From: Phototrophicus methaneseepsis
GTDB taxonomy: Bacteria; Chloroflexota; Anaerolineae; Aggregatilineales; Phototrophicaceae
Reading direction: 5' to 3'
Assembly (NCBI RefSeq): GCF_015500095.1
Contig: NZ_CP062983.1
Location: 1,674,001 to 1,738,000, forward strand
DNA: 64,000 bases
The translations under genes were made by a program, and so were the position numbers. Shown piece after piece: positions 25,871 to 35,313 of this stretch. The notes beneath the pieces are model-generated. The model was not told the DNA's origin and did no database searches. It worked only from the letters and a program-made list of their open reading frames with translations. Positions within the stretch are counted from its first letter, which is position 1. Each line of letters opens with the position of its first letter.

Positions 25871-25987
25871 GTTAAACTCTCCAATTCCCTTGAAAAGTAT
25901 GTGAAGTGACGCGTCAAAATACATTTTAAAGGGTTGGTGACATCATGGAGAGTTTTGGGCATCGAGACATAAATAGCCTATACGCGA

Positions 25988-27886
25988 CTAATCGACACGC
26001 CAGCTTTCAGGCGACAGTACATGATCTGCTGAGCTGGTTTGAGGACTGAGATACTTTTCAGTATTCACAAAGTCCAGGCTGAAGTTCGCCGTGACGCGTG
26101 TGCCGTCGGCAAAGGTCGTTTGCTGCACATAACCATCGTCGGAGAGGATTTCGAAGTCAACCATCTCCTGTTTGCCAATCCGCTGATGGAGTTGTGCAAC
26201 CGGGCGGGCTTGTTTCAGTGCGACCTGAACTTCAGCATCCTCAAAGCGATTTTTATACAGCATCGTATCCGAACCATGGCCGATATAAGTGTACATTGCC
26301 CCAAATGGGAAGACATCCGGCGGACATCCCATAAGCGCATCCATTGCAGCCATGATATGTGGTTTGCCGCCGCCGGATTGGTAGCAACCGCCGCCCCAGG
26401 ATGTGTGCCCATGCCAGGGATTATTATAATTATGTGGCTCCCACCAAGAGTGCACCATACTATCGTGATAGACCAGCATCGTGAGAGGCACAGGCCAAAA
26501 CGGCCAGGGACCATATAGCGGCAGGGCTTTAACGGAGCCGAAGTCGTATTCCAGGGAATAGGCGTCGTTGAACGTCTCCGAGCTGACGATCAACCCTGCT
26601 GCTTGATCAGCCATAAATGTATCGCGTATCCATTGGCGATCTTCCGTGCGCGTTGAAGGTCGCCCTAAATGCTGCGGATGGTCCAGCGCGTAGCACTCCA
26701 TTGGCTCGATGCAGGCCAGCACATCGAAGTGATCCCAGGTCATATCCGTGATGCTCGTCTTGAGCGCCTTCTGCTGGTATTCAGGAATATAGGAATAACA
26801 CATCATATTCCATTGTTGATCGTCGATTTGCCAGTTGGGGATGATCTGCCCCTGACGGTCCCGTCGATACATCTTGGTGACATCTTCACCGCTGGCAGGC
26901 AGGGCTTCATTCAGCCACGACCACGGAGCCATATCGTAACCCAATGCCTTGATCGCCTTAACGGTTGCTTCGTTGAGATGAACTGCCGGGACGCCACCCA
27001 TGCGGATGTCGTCATAGTACGTATTGAAGCGCCCCGGATATAGCAGCGCACGATCAAAGCCATAGGCTTTTAGCTTTTTGCAATTCGCCACGTAATCAAT
27101 ATCATCTTCGCAGTAGCCAATGTAGCACATCAACGCGCCAAAGATGCGTTCCAGGGCTGGGCGCTCGGCTATTTTTTCATCCCACGATTTAAAACGCCCT
27201 TGTTCAATGACCTTGCGTCGGTACTGTTTGGTGATCGCCACGATGTCGGGGTCTGTGACGTATAAGCGCACCGTGCGTTCATAGCGCATGGTCCCCAGAG
27301 ATGCAATTTGTACGTTCGTCGCCCATGTTTGGCCTGATGCCGCTTTGCCATACCACCAGAGGCAATCATCCTGGCTTTCTGCGGTCATTAATAAGCCGCC
27401 GCGTTGTGCCAACAAGCCGACGAAGGGCATCGTAAAACCTGAGTGATGCCCTTCGCTGCAGAGGGTGTTCTGTTCAGGTCCGCGCCCATCCCAGAGCATG
27501 CCCTGCATAATAGGTAACAAGAACCGGTGCGGTTCGTCCTCTGGCAAGAAAGACCCTGGCAAGGTCGCGAACCCGATGTCATCAGCAGGCACAGGGAGAT
27601 GGACCTCGACGTAGTCATCATGCAAAGCATAGGTGATTTCTACCGGGGTTTTGCCTGCTTGATAAACGAGTGATAATGTGCCGGGATGGGTTGAGGACAC
27701 TTCTGCTGGGAAGATAGCCTGCCGGGCCGAAAGATCGTTGGCTTTAAGCTCATCCGGCATCCGGCCATACGCTAAACTTTGCGGGTCCAACACCCAGTGG
27801 GTACCTCGTTTTTTATCAACAAGCGCCAGTGTCCGGCTATCCTCGTCGTAGCTTATCATCATGAGGGCATTTTCGATTGAAAGCAT
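25988..27886 (-). CDS. putative glycoside hydrolase (large TIM-barrel-like protein)
   Basis: A 632-residue cytosolic protein without a signal peptide. An N-terminal beta-rich part (1-240) precedes a region with a barrel look: LKAYGFDRALLYPG, GYDMAPWSWLNEAL, WDHFDVLACIEPMECY, GLIVSSETFNDAYS and YHDSMVHSWWEPHNYN. Acidic residues at these strand ends (for example the Asp/Glu in DVLACIEPMEC and SSETFND) are possible catalytic groups. The look recalls the GH101/GH129-related and DUF5696-type glycosidases, but I cannot assign a family. It lies 53 bases after an RraA-like gene in the GntR-centred carbohydrate locus, which supports action on an imported sugar chain. Confidence 0.6.
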   Translation of the reverse strand: MLSIENALMMISYDEDSRTLALVDKKRGTHWVLDPQSLAYGRMPDELKANDLSARQAIFPAEVSSTHPGTLSLVYQAGKTPVEITYALHDDYVEVHLPVPADDIGFATLPGSFLPEDEPHRFLLPIMQGMLWDGRGPEQNTLCSEGHHSGFTMPFVGLLAQRGGLLMTAESQDDCLWWYGKAASGQTWATNVQIASLGTMRYERTVRLYVTDPDIVAITKQYRRKVIEQGRFKSWDEKIAERPALERIFGALMCYIGYCEDDIDYVANCKKLKAYGFDRALLYPGRFNTYYDDIRMGGVPAVHLNEATVKAIKALGYDMAPWSWLNEALPASGEDVTKMYRRDRQGQIIPNWQIDDQQWNMMCYSYIPEYQQKALKTSITDMTWDHFDVLACIEPMECYALDHPQHLGRPSTRTEDRQWIRDTFMADQAAGLIVSSETFNDAYSLEYDFGSVKALPLYGPWPFWPVPLTMLVYHDSMVHSWWEPHNYNNPWHGHTSWGGGCYQSGGGKPHIMAAMDALMGCPPDVFPFGAMYTYIGHGSDTMLYKNRFEDAEVQVALKQARPVAQLHQRIGKQEMVDFEILSDDGYVQQTTFADGTRVTANFSLDFVNTEKYLSPQTSSADHVLSPESWRVD

Positions 27887-27939
27887 TGCGTTACCTCCAT
27901 ATCGGCATAGATACAGTCGGGCTATTTGGCGCTTTGATC

Positions 27940-28614
27940 TTAGAGAACGCCGTAAGTTGCGTAGACTTCTTTAAGGCTCTTGCCTGCTAAGAGGTCTTTC
28001 CTAGAGGCATCTTCTGAGCATGCCTTGAGGTGGGCCAGGCGCAGGACTTCTTCTTCAACTTTTTGGGGTATTACGACGATGCCGTCAAAATCGGCAAAGA
28101 TGAGTTCTCCAGGATGGACTAAAACGCCGCCGCACATCACAGGGACATCGTAATCCATGACGCGGGCGCGCCCTTTGCTATCCAGAGGCCGGATGCCCGC
28201 GTAATAAACAGGGAAGTTCATTTCGATGATGCGTATACAATCGCGTATTTGGCTGTCGCAGATGGCTCCGACAGCCCCGTTACGTTTCGCCACTGTGGAC
28301 ATTAACTCTCCCCAGGGGGCATTTGTGCCACCGTGATCTGTTGAATGCACGACGACATCGCCGGATTGTAGTGAATCCATCAAATCGAGTTCCAACCCAT
28401 ACGGGTCATCTTCTACGACGTAGTCTGTCTCCATCCAGCGGACAGTCCTGGCACGCCCAACAAAGCCACAGTTGTACATATCTGGCAGGAGGGGGCGTAA
28501 CCGCTGGTGCATGGCCTGATTACGGTAGCCTAGGGAGTCCAGCACATCGCAGACAACAGAGACATACAGGCTCTCTTTGATAAATTGAGACAATTCAACA
28601 TCGTTATCAAACAT
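27940..28614 (-). CDS. RraA-like protein (HMG aldolase family), copy 1
   Basis: A 224-residue member of the RraA/4-hydroxy-4-methyl-2-oxoglutarate aldolase family. Family members cleave branched keto acids with a divalent metal, or bind RNase E. Seen here: VCDVLDSLGYRNQAMH near the N-terminus, NAPWGELMSTVAKRNGAVG and the metal/substrate segment ICDSQIRD, in which the Arg-Asp pair is kept. FADFDGIVVIP is also typical. Acting in a sugar-acid catabolic locus, a retro-aldol or decarboxylase role on a 2-keto acid is more likely than an RNase role. A close paralogue of the same length lies at 39608-40282. Confidence 0.85.
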   Translation of the reverse strand: MFDNDVELSQFIKESLYVSVVCDVLDSLGYRNQAMHQRLRPLLPDMYNCGFVGRARTVRWMETDYVVEDDPYGLELDLMDSLQSGDVVVHSTDHGGTNAPWGELMSTVAKRNGAVGAICDSQIRDCIRIIEMNFPVYYAGIRPLDSKGRARVMDYDVPVMCGGVLVHPGELIFADFDGIVVIPQKVEEEVLRLAHLKACSEDASRKDLLAGKSLKEVYATYGVL

Positions 28615-28927
28615 AACGTCTCCAGAAGTGACTAAGATCAGTGAATGAGATCATTGTGTGTTAAAGATTGGCTACGGCTTTCGGTCAGATATAAGCTGCA
28701 CCGCCCTTATAAGTGTGTGAACGGATAAAAAACCTGTGCCGACTTTAAGTACAGCATGATGGCCGTCGGATTAAAAATATCCTCAGGGGCATGCCTGTTT
28801 ACTGCAATATGGCCTTATAAATTGTCAGGCTTTAAGCTGGATCACTCGCATAGGCTTTTGTGTCGTTACGCTATGTGAGCGCATCCATAACAGGTTTTTC
28901 CCTTAATAAAAAATAATGGTTTCAGCA
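28615..28927. other. 313-base gap inside the left arm of the carbohydrate locus
   Basis: No gene or strong hairpin is seen. AT-rich stretches (for example near 28720-28800 and 28905-28920) could hold a separate promoter for the RraA-like and glycosidase genes, which would split the left arm into two transcripts. Confidence 0.4.
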
Positions 28928-29647
28928 TCAGGAGGCCGAGCGAGAATACACTTCAATCTTGATACTTCCTACAAATGTTTGACCAGGATTCAGTGACTGC
29001 CCATCCGGGATTTCGCCGGGGGTATTGGTGGCTTCTAGGCCTAGGCAGCGCAACTTATGACGGTCATTGGCAGGCCAGCCGCCCTGATTCAGCCAGATAC
29101 CCCACCATGCCTGATCGCTGGATAGACGTGCGCAAAAATCAGCATAGGTAAGGACAATTGGGCTTGTATTTGCGATGAATCGCTTGCTTACGCGGCCATC
29201 CATCTCAAAATGGGTCATCGTCTCCCCATTGCTGAGTTCCACCGCGGTTAAGGCTTGGACGTCAAACAAAGCATGGCTTGCCCACAAAAATTCCAGGGGC
29301 GTATCCTGTAAATTGGTCACGATGAATGACATGTGCAGGCATGTTGGCGTTTGCAGTTCAAAGCGCCGCTTTGCTTCATAACGCTCATGACGCCAGACTT
29401 GTTCAACGGCGTCCGGCTGCCAGTTGATCTCTGGCGGCCAGCCGATGAGTTCCCCCATGACAGGGCTGGCCTTGTAAGGATCAATCGTCGGGAAGCACTC
29501 ATCCCAGCCAGCAGGGCAAAAGCGCTTTCCGTTCAGGTCTACATCCTGATCCCACGTATGCAGGAGATTCGGATAGCTGGCCAGGGATAATCGTTCCAGC
29601 TTGCCAGATGGTGAAAATTGCAGATGATCTTTGATGCGGGTCGTCAT
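28928..29647 (-). CDS. aldose 1-epimerase-like (galactose mutarotase fold) protein
   Basis: A 239-residue protein with the strand-rich look of the galactose mutarotase superfamily: FSPSGKLERLSLASYPNLL, CFPTIDPY, LQTPTCLHMSFIVTNLQDTPLEFLWASHALFDV and a C-terminal GSIKIEVYS strand. It is shorter than the usual 300-350 residues, and the canonical catalytic His of true mutarotases may correspond to ASHALF. It could convert anomers of the sugar handled by this locus. Its ATG overlaps the stop of the preceding enolase-superfamily gene by 4 bases, which shows translational coupling. Confidence 0.65.
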   Translation of the reverse strand: MTTRIKDHLQFSPSGKLERLSLASYPNLLHTWDQDVDLNGKRFCPAGWDECFPTIDPYKASPVMGELIGWPPEINWQPDAVEQVWRHERYEAKRRFELQTPTCLHMSFIVTNLQDTPLEFLWASHALFDVQALTAVELSNGETMTHFEMDGRVSKRFIANTSPIVLTYADFCARLSSDQAWWGIWLNQGGWPANDRHKLRCLGLEATNTPGEIPDGQSLNPGQTFVGSIKIEVYSRSAS

Positions 29648-30813
29648 ACTACTTGGAACTTTGCCACCATCGCTTCATCGACTTCGACGCCGAGGCCAGG
29701 GCCTTGCGGGACCGGGATATAACCGTCGACCATGCTGATTTTTTCTTTGCACAAATTGTTCAGCAGAGAAGCCGATGAGACGTTATATTCGAGATAGTGC
29801 GAATTCATGATGTAAGCGTTCAAATGCAAAGACGCAGCCTTCAGCAAATCTGTTAGCCATGCATGGGGCACACAATCAATGGCACGCCGCTGAGCCATAT
29901 CTGCAATCTGGCGGCCAACCGTGAGCCCGCCACATCGGGATAAATCCGGTTGGAGCGTATGAACATGCCCTTCAGTCGCCAGTCGTTCAAATTCCAGGTA
30001 CCCGGATAGCTGTTCGCCTGCTGCGATCCTGAGCGTACGCGTCGCCTGGGAGACTTCGCCATAGCCAGCGAAGTTCTCAGGATGGAGGAAATCTTCCAAC
30101 CAGTAAATTTGTGCTGCTTCCAGCACATCAATGAGCCGGATCCAATCTTTGACGGCCCTTGGGCGGAATGGGTCATCGTAGCCGATGCCATACCAACCGC
30201 CATCAACCATCAAATCTACATCCGGGCCTGCTTCTGCACGCGCTGCCTGTACAAGGCGCGTATCCAATGCCAGATCGTGCCCAAACGCCCCCCAGCCGAA
30301 CTTGATCGCTTTGAAGCCTTGCTCCAGATAACCCGCGACAGCACGTTTCATATCATCCGGGGTTGGGCGGAAAAGTGTTGAGGCATATGCTTTGATTTTG
30401 TCGTGATATTTAGCACCCAGGAGCTTACAGACAGGCTGGTTCAGGGCTTTGCCTGCAATATCCCACAGGGCAATATCTGCGCCGGAGATCATATGCATGC
30501 CCACACCTTGACGGCCATAGTAGGCTAGATAACGATACATCTTCTGCCATAGGCGCTCATGTTCTAATGGGTCTTCGCCGATTAATGCGGCGCGCAGCGA
30601 TTCAAAACCGATCTGCCCGCCGGAGGGTGCATCGACAATGGCCTTGCCCACATGGGGCTGCGTTTCGATGTCTGCCCAGCCTGTGATGCCTTCATCCGTG
30701 CTGATCTTCAGCAGGGAAATAAACCGGACCCCATGCGCTTCTACGGCTTGGGAGGGGTCTGGGTAATCTTTGCCAGTATCGAGTACCAGCGCTTCGACAT
30801 CCGTGATTTTCAT
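29644..30813 (-). CDS. mandelate racemase/muconate lactonizing enzyme family protein
   Basis: A 389-residue enolase-superfamily enzyme. After the N-terminal capping domain (1-125) the barrel shows the Lys motif FKAIKFGWG, metal ligands Asp in LMVDGGW, Glu in YWLEDFL and Glu in AAGEQLSG, and a His in CVPHAWLTD. These define an acid-sugar dehydratase or racemase that removes the proton next to a carboxylate. The KxK with partner His suits the MR or glucarate/galactonate-dehydratase-like subgroups. It is the third gene of the left operon, 3 bases from the dehydrogenase gene and overlapping the mutarotase gene. It is not close to the ManD-like enzyme at 3424-4629. Confidence 0.87.
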   Translation of the reverse strand: MKITDVEALVLDTGKDYPDPSQAVEAHGVRFISLLKISTDEGITGWADIETQPHVGKAIVDAPSGGQIGFESLRAALIGEDPLEHERLWQKMYRYLAYYGRQGVGMHMISGADIALWDIAGKALNQPVCKLLGAKYHDKIKAYASTLFRPTPDDMKRAVAGYLEQGFKAIKFGWGAFGHDLALDTRLVQAARAEAGPDVDLMVDGGWYGIGYDDPFRPRAVKDWIRLIDVLEAAQIYWLEDFLHPENFAGYGEVSQATRTLRIAAGEQLSGYLEFERLATEGHVHTLQPDLSRCGGLTVGRQIADMAQRRAIDCVPHAWLTDLLKAASLHLNAYIMNSHYLEYNVSSASLLNNLCKEKISMVDGYIPVPQGPGLGVEVDEAMVAKFQVV

Positions 30814-30816
30814 GCG

Positions 30817-31824
30817 TTATCCGATGAGTGCGATCTTCATAACCTGGTCATGGGCGTTTTCAGCCAGATGTAGAGCCTGTTCAAACTGGCTGAGTGGAAA
30901 TTGATGCGTAATGAGCTCTGCAATGCCGAGCGCCGGATTTGTAAGCATCTGTACCGCTTCGTCGAAGCGATCTTGATCATTACATGCGCCGACAATTTCC
31001 ATCTCTTTGATATGCACGGTCATTAAATCGACCTGGGCCCCCTCCGGGATGGCGGAAAATACAACCAGACGGCCTTTCGGCTTCAAGCATTGGAACCCTT
31101 GATGGAAGGCCTGCGCGCTCCCTACGGCCAGAATCACCGCATCATAGCCGCTATCTACGGGCTGCAAGAGCGCAGGGACAGGTTCTTCCAGGTGCTGCGT
31201 GTTGATCTTCTGGGCTGATTTCGCAAAAGATAGCCGGAAGTCCTGCCAGCCCGCGACGACCACATGCGCTAAATCCATCGTCTGGGCAAGCCGCGCCATC
31301 AACACGCCGAAGGGCCCATCGCCCATAATCAGGAGTGAATCCCCTGCTTTAAGCTTGGCCTGGGCGAGCGCTTCCAGGCAGACGCTCACAGGCTCGGAGA
31401 GGGCTGCTAAGGGGAATGGCATCTCATCCGGGATGTGCCGGGCCCGATCAGAACGGACGTAATAGTATTGTGCCATCGTGCCTTGCAGGTCGATGCCAAA
31501 GTGCCCCATGTTCAGGCAAAGATGCTGCTTACCTTCTCTGCATGCTGAACAATATCCGCACGGGTGCACGGGGTGCGTCGTGATGCGATCCCCTAGGCTG
31601 AAGCCTGTCACATCTTGCCCGATGCCAACCACTGTTCCTGCGGCCTCGTGACCTATGATGACAGGCAAGGGAATATCAAACGGGTTGGCGCGAATATCGT
31701 TTAAATCGGATGTGCAGATCGTGCTGGCGCCCATTCGGATTAGCAGTTGATCGTTCGCAATATCCGGGACAGGCACATCGACTAATTCAACTTGCCGGGG
31801 GCCCTTCAGGCACACAGCTTTCAT
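30817..31824 (-). CDS. zinc-dependent medium-chain alcohol/sugar dehydrogenase
   Basis: A 335-residue MDR-family dehydrogenase that oxidises a sugar, polyol or sugar acid with NAD(P). Catalytic-zinc ligands are C37 (STICTSD), H59 and E60 (GHEAAG). The structural-zinc lobe has C89, C92, C95 and C103 (CGYCSACREG...HLC). The coenzyme fold lies around MGDGPFGVLMARLAQ. It resembles the threonine, sorbitol and galactonate dehydrogenase group. The ATG at 31824 overlaps the stop of the amidohydrolase gene by 4 bases. With the downstream dehydratase it would make and then dehydrate a sugar acid. Confidence 0.92.
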   Translation of the reverse strand: MKAVCLKGPRQVELVDVPVPDIANDQLLIRMGASTICTSDLNDIRANPFDIPLPVIIGHEAAGTVVGIGQDVTGFSLGDRITTHPVHPCGYCSACREGKQHLCLNMGHFGIDLQGTMAQYYYVRSDRARHIPDEMPFPLAALSEPVSVCLEALAQAKLKAGDSLLIMGDGPFGVLMARLAQTMDLAHVVVAGWQDFRLSFAKSAQKINTQHLEEPVPALLQPVDSGYDAVILAVGSAQAFHQGFQCLKPKGRLVVFSAIPEGAQVDLMTVHIKEMEIVGACNDQDRFDEAVQMLTNPALGIAELITHQFPLSQFEQALHLAENAHDQVMKIALIG

Positions 31825-32663
31825 TGTGTGATGCCTAGCAATGTGAGTGAGTCGCGCTCCAGAATATCGTCAATGACCTGCTCGGAAACGCGAGGCAGGC
31901 CGCTTTCTGCAATGATGTGGTTGACGTTTCGCAGCCCATCGACGGATTCTTGCCCGTTAGCAAAAGGGAAATCCGTGCCGAATAACAACTTATGCGTGAC
32001 TTTGTATTCTTGCGCCACAATCATCGTGTTATAGAACTGCCAGGGGCGATAATACAGCGCCGAAACATCGGCATAGACGTGGGGATGTTTGCGAATAACC
32101 GCCAGACATTCTTCTGAGAAGGGATGGCCGATATGAGCCAGAATCATTTGCAAGCCAGGATATTTGATCGCAAGATCATCAAATAACCAGGGACGACTGT
32201 AACCGAGGGGGGCATTGTGGTTAAACGTCGTCCCTGTGTGGAATAAAATAGGTAAGCCATTGTCCTGGCAGTAGGTATAGACGCGGTCACACATGGGGTC
32301 GCGCGGGTCGAACCCGGCATACATCGGCCCCATCTTGACGCCGAGCATCTTCAGATGATCAATCGCATGTGTGAGTTCTTCAAAGTGCTCTGGCTGGGTT
32401 GGGTCAACACACGCGAAGCCAATCAGCTTTTCGGGTGCCTTCGCCACAAAGTCCGCGACGTACTCATCCGGGACCCAATAGCCTGTCCGGCGTGCCTTAA
32501 GGCCAAAGACCACAACCTGATCAAACGGGGCCATGTCTTGCATAAATGTCTCAAATTTCACGGTGAGATCGAGCGGATAACCGCGTGATATATCGGCTTC
32601 TTTGATCGTTTCCGGCTGGAAGTGTAAGGCCGTATCCCAGGTATGGCTATGAATATTCTGCAT
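31821..32663 (-). CDS. amidohydrolase-2 family metal-dependent hydrolase
   Basis: A 280-residue TIM-barrel hydrolase of the amidohydrolase-2 family, which includes lactonases and decarboxylases. It shows the N-terminal HSH metal pair (H5, H7), the His in PILFHTG, the His in ILAHIGHP and the Asp in LFGTDFPF. In a sugar-acid operon a lactone hydrolase role is likely, since the next gene is a sugar dehydrogenase that would yield a lactone. It is the first gene of the left operon, transcribed away from the GntR gene across a 530-base regulatory region. Confidence 0.87.
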   Translation of the reverse strand: MQNIHSHTWDTALHFQPETIKEADISRGYPLDLTVKFETFMQDMAPFDQVVVFGLKARRTGYWVPDEYVADFVAKAPEKLIGFACVDPTQPEHFEELTHAIDHLKMLGVKMGPMYAGFDPRDPMCDRVYTYCQDNGLPILFHTGTTFNHNAPLGYSRPWLFDDLAIKYPGLQMILAHIGHPFSEECLAVIRKHPHVYADVSALYYRPWQFYNTMIVAQEYKVTHKLLFGTDFPFANGQESVDGLRNVNHIIAESGLPRVSEQVIDDILERDSLTLLGITQ

Positions 32664-32857
32664 CGTTAACCCTTAGTGTCAGAGCGTATCAGTCCTCAGT
32701 AACGTAATGCCGTACCCATAAACCCCTCAGTCCCATTTCAGCAAATGTATCAACAATGCTGCCTGCTTGCTAAATGCAGGGAAAACGCCTGTGTATGGTC
32801 GCTGTTCCTGACGGGTATTTTCAGCTTTTATTTGCACAAATCATTTCATGCGTTATC

Positions 32858-32886
32858 TTCGTATACGATATACCAAGCATGGTATA
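32858..32886. promoter_or_regulatory. GntR-type operator cluster, site A
   Basis: TTCGTATAC-G-ATATACCAA (32858-32876) is symmetric at 7 of 9 positions and its left arm is identical to that of site B. It overlaps another inverted repeat, TATACCA-4 bases-TGGTATA (32869-32886). It lies about 200 bases upstream of the minus-strand operon. Confidence 0.6.
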
Positions 32887-33149
32887 CCGCAATTAAATCA
32901 CTGTGTCAACAAATTTATTGCGGGCCTGGGGTTATCTCAATCGTCGTCATGAGAGGCGTTTAAGCACGGTTGAACGGCGTGCTTGCAGGCGCTAGTGACA
33001 GGAAATCGCCATTCTGGACCTGTTAAAAGTGCTTTTTAAGGACTTTTTGTAAGAACTGTCAAAATATTGACACGTGTTTTTCGCTATTTTCGACAGACTT
33101 TTGCAAATTCCTGAGCAATTTTTGACGAATGTGAAAAGCCAAGCTAATC

Positions 33150-33181
33150 TTCGTATATGATATTCGTATACCGTATACGAA
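33150..33181. promoter_or_regulatory. GntR-type operator, site B (autoregulatory)
   Basis: TTCGTATAC-C-GTATACGAA (33163-33181) is a perfect 19-base palindrome ending 12 bases before the GTG start of the GntR gene. A further TTCGTATA half-site begins at 33150. The size and centre fit FadR/FCD-type GntR operators, so the regulator probably represses itself and the divergent operon. Confidence 0.72.
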
Positions 33182-33193
33182 AGGATAACGAGT

Positions 33194-33850
33194 GTGAATA
33201 ACAACCTTTTACGAAATGCACCTTTAAAAGACCAGGCTCTTGAAATTCTGCGCGATCTCATCATGAGGGGGCAAATCACCCCGGAGCAGAAGCTGACTGA
33301 GCAGGGCGTCATGGACATGTTGAATATTGGCCGCATGCCCGCGCGTGATGCACTGATGAAGCTTGAGGAGCAGGGGCTGGTTGTGACGAAGCCCGACGCA
33401 CGTTATGTGGTGAAGCTGGGCGCGCAAGATATTCGGCAGCTCTTTGATATTCGTAAAGCGCTTGAGTTACTCGCTATAGAAGGCGCTGCCCAGCATTGCA
33501 CAGAAGCAGACTGCGCCAGGTTGCACGGCATCCTGCGAGAAATGGACATCGCTGTTTCAGAAGGCGATGTGACGACCTACATCCAGACGGACCTCAATAT
33601 TCACCAGACCATCTGGGATATATCCAGAAACCCGCACCTCATCAAAATGCTGCGGTCAATGACTGGCCCCATCTACATGTTCATCTCAAGCCATACCACC
33701 ATCCAACACAACTGGGATGAAGTGATGGATCTGCATTCAACGCTAGTTCAGGCAGTGTGTGATCATGATCACGATTCTGCTATAGAGGCGATCAACGTTC
33801 ATATGAGTAACTCACTTGAATGGTCGCTGAAGATATTTGACAAAGAATAA
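33194..33850 (+). CDS. GntR/FCD family transcriptional regulator
   Basis: A 218-residue regulator of the FadR subfamily. Residues 8-72 form the winged helix-turn-helix (LKDQALEILRDLIMRGQI, PARDALMKLEEQGLV), and residues 80-210 form the all-helical FCD domain with His/Asp groups suited to a metal or carboxylate ligand (DLNIHQTIWDIS, VCDHDHDSAIEAINVHM). FCD regulators usually respond to sugar acids or other carboxylates, which fits the flanking genes. The GTG start at 33194 follows AAGGA, and the 19-base palindrome directly upstream implies autoregulation. It sits between the two arms of the locus and probably controls both. Confidence 0.92.
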   Translation: MNNNLLRNAPLKDQALEILRDLIMRGQITPEQKLTEQGVMDMLNIGRMPARDALMKLEEQGLVVTKPDARYVVKLGAQDIRQLFDIRKALELLAIEGAAQHCTEADCARLHGILREMDIAVSEGDVTTYIQTDLNIHQTIWDISRNPHLIKMLRSMTGPIYMFISSHTTIQHNWDEVMDLHSTLVQAVCDHDHDSAIEAINVHMSNSLEWSLKIFDKE

Positions 33851-33939
33851 TTTTTTAAAGGGGGAGCCTATGTAGATCGATCGAAATATTCGCCCAAAAA
33901 CCTTTATTAACCCTAGAACCACTCACCGAGGAGATTATT

Positions 33940-35301
33940 GTGAAATCTTCAAAATCAACACATCGTGCACTATTGTTGCTCATGATGCTGATGCTCATGA
34001 TCGCCGGCGCCGTACAGGCACAGGATACTGTTACGATCAAATGGTGGGACTTCCCACGTGCATGGGCAGAACCGGGCACCGACGAGGACCCCAGTGCGTG
34101 GAACAAGATGCTGGCTGACGAATACATGGCCGAGCATCCCAATGTAACGATCGAATTCACCACCATCGACTGGGTTGAAGGTCCTAATAAGCTTAATGTC
34201 GCGCTTATCGCTGGCGAAGGCCCGGATGTGATGTATGGCTATCCGGCACTGTTTGGTCGTATGCTGGCACTCGATGTTCTGGCCCCGATCACCCCTGCGC
34301 TGGATGCTATGAGCGAAGAAGAAGTGAATGACTTCTACCCGGCTGCGCTGGATTTCGTCAAGCGTGGCGAGGATTATTGGGCATTCCCCTGGTATTACAA
34401 TGCTGAAGGCGAATACGCTATCAATATGACCCTCGTGGAAGAAGCTGGTGCGCTGGACCTGGTGCCAGAAGGCCCCTCCTACAGCTGGACCCCCGATGAT
34501 CTGTTGGAACTGGCACAAGCCTGTACCTTCACTCGTGATAATGGTGAGCAGGTCTGGGGTATTGTCTTTGCGACGAACCAGGCGACTGGTATTGACATCT
34601 GGCCGACATGGTCATTTGCTCGTATGTTTGGTTATGAACTGTACGACTCTGCCAATGAAATTAGCACCTTTGCTGATGATGGTGGTGCCGAAGCCTTCCA
34701 ATACATGTATGACCTCGTAGAAACCTACCAAGTTTCCCCTCCGGGAACAGGTGGCCTGACCAACGATGATCGTGAAGATCTGTGGAATCGTCAGCAGGCT
34801 TGTATCCTCATCAACGGCGGTGTGGAACAGCAGTTGGCTATTGCCGCAGGTATTGAATCCGGCACCATTGAAGGCCCCTTTGAGGTCATCCCCGTGCTGC
34901 CGCCTGCAGAAGAAGATGTCGAACTGAAGGTCGCCGGCGGCGTTGGTGTCCAGATGGTATTCGATAATGGCGATCAGGCTCGGCTGGATGCTGCACTGGA
35001 CTTTACCGCATGGTTGACCAACTCCGAGAATCTGCTGGTCTTCAAAGACCTTTCACCGCTAACGGCACGTGCTTCTTCGGTAGAAGCGCTCCAATCCGAC
35101 GATGATCCTGTAACCGCCTGGCGTATGGAATATGTCTTGCCTTCCGTAGCTTCCTATTCCTCACACCCCCAGGACCTCTTGATCAGTGATGCATGGATGC
35201 AGGCCGTACAGTCTCTCTATGCAGGGGAAAGCACCCCGGAAGAGGCAGCTCAGTTCTTCCAGGATGAAGCAAACCGCCTCCTGGCGGAAGCAGTCGAATA
35301 G
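33940..35301 (+). CDS. sugar ABC transporter substrate-binding protein (family 1)
   Basis: A 453-residue exported binding protein for an oligosaccharide importer. Residues 1-28 form a signal peptide (LLLLMMLMLMIAGAVQA), with no lipobox Cys, so it is soluble or membrane-held by other means. Family-1 features include VTIKWWDFP, AGEGPDVMYGYPA, AFPWYYNAEG and AAEFF-type C-terminal helices. The gene starts with GTG at 33940 after GAGGAG. It leads the importer operon, 89 bases after the GntR gene. No ATPase gene is nearby, so a shared MsmK-type ATPase elsewhere is expected. Confidence 0.93.
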   Translation: MKSSKSTHRALLLLMMLMLMIAGAVQAQDTVTIKWWDFPRAWAEPGTDEDPSAWNKMLADEYMAEHPNVTIEFTTIDWVEGPNKLNVALIAGEGPDVMYGYPALFGRMLALDVLAPITPALDAMSEEEVNDFYPAALDFVKRGEDYWAFPWYYNAEGEYAINMTLVEEAGALDLVPEGPSYSWTPDDLLELAQACTFTRDNGEQVWGIVFATNQATGIDIWPTWSFARMFGYELYDSANEISTFADDGGAEAFQYMYDLVETYQVSPPGTGGLTNDDREDLWNRQQACILINGGVEQQLAIAAGIESGTIEGPFEVIPVLPPAEEDVELKVAGGVGVQMVFDNGDQARLDAALDFTAWLTNSENLLVFKDLSPLTARASSVEALQSDDDPVTAWRMEYVLPSVASYSSHPQDLLISDAWMQAVQSLYAGESTPEEAAQFFQDEANRLLAEAVE

Positions 35302-35313
35302 TCTGTCCGACTC

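Larger units (their letters stand above)
32664..33193. other. 530-base divergent regulatory region of the carbohydrate locus
   Basis: The region separates the left operon from the GntR gene and contains no credible gene. Most of it is AT-rich. It holds two operator-like clusters (32858-32886 and 33150-33181), one placed for each direction of transcription. Confidence 0.6.
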
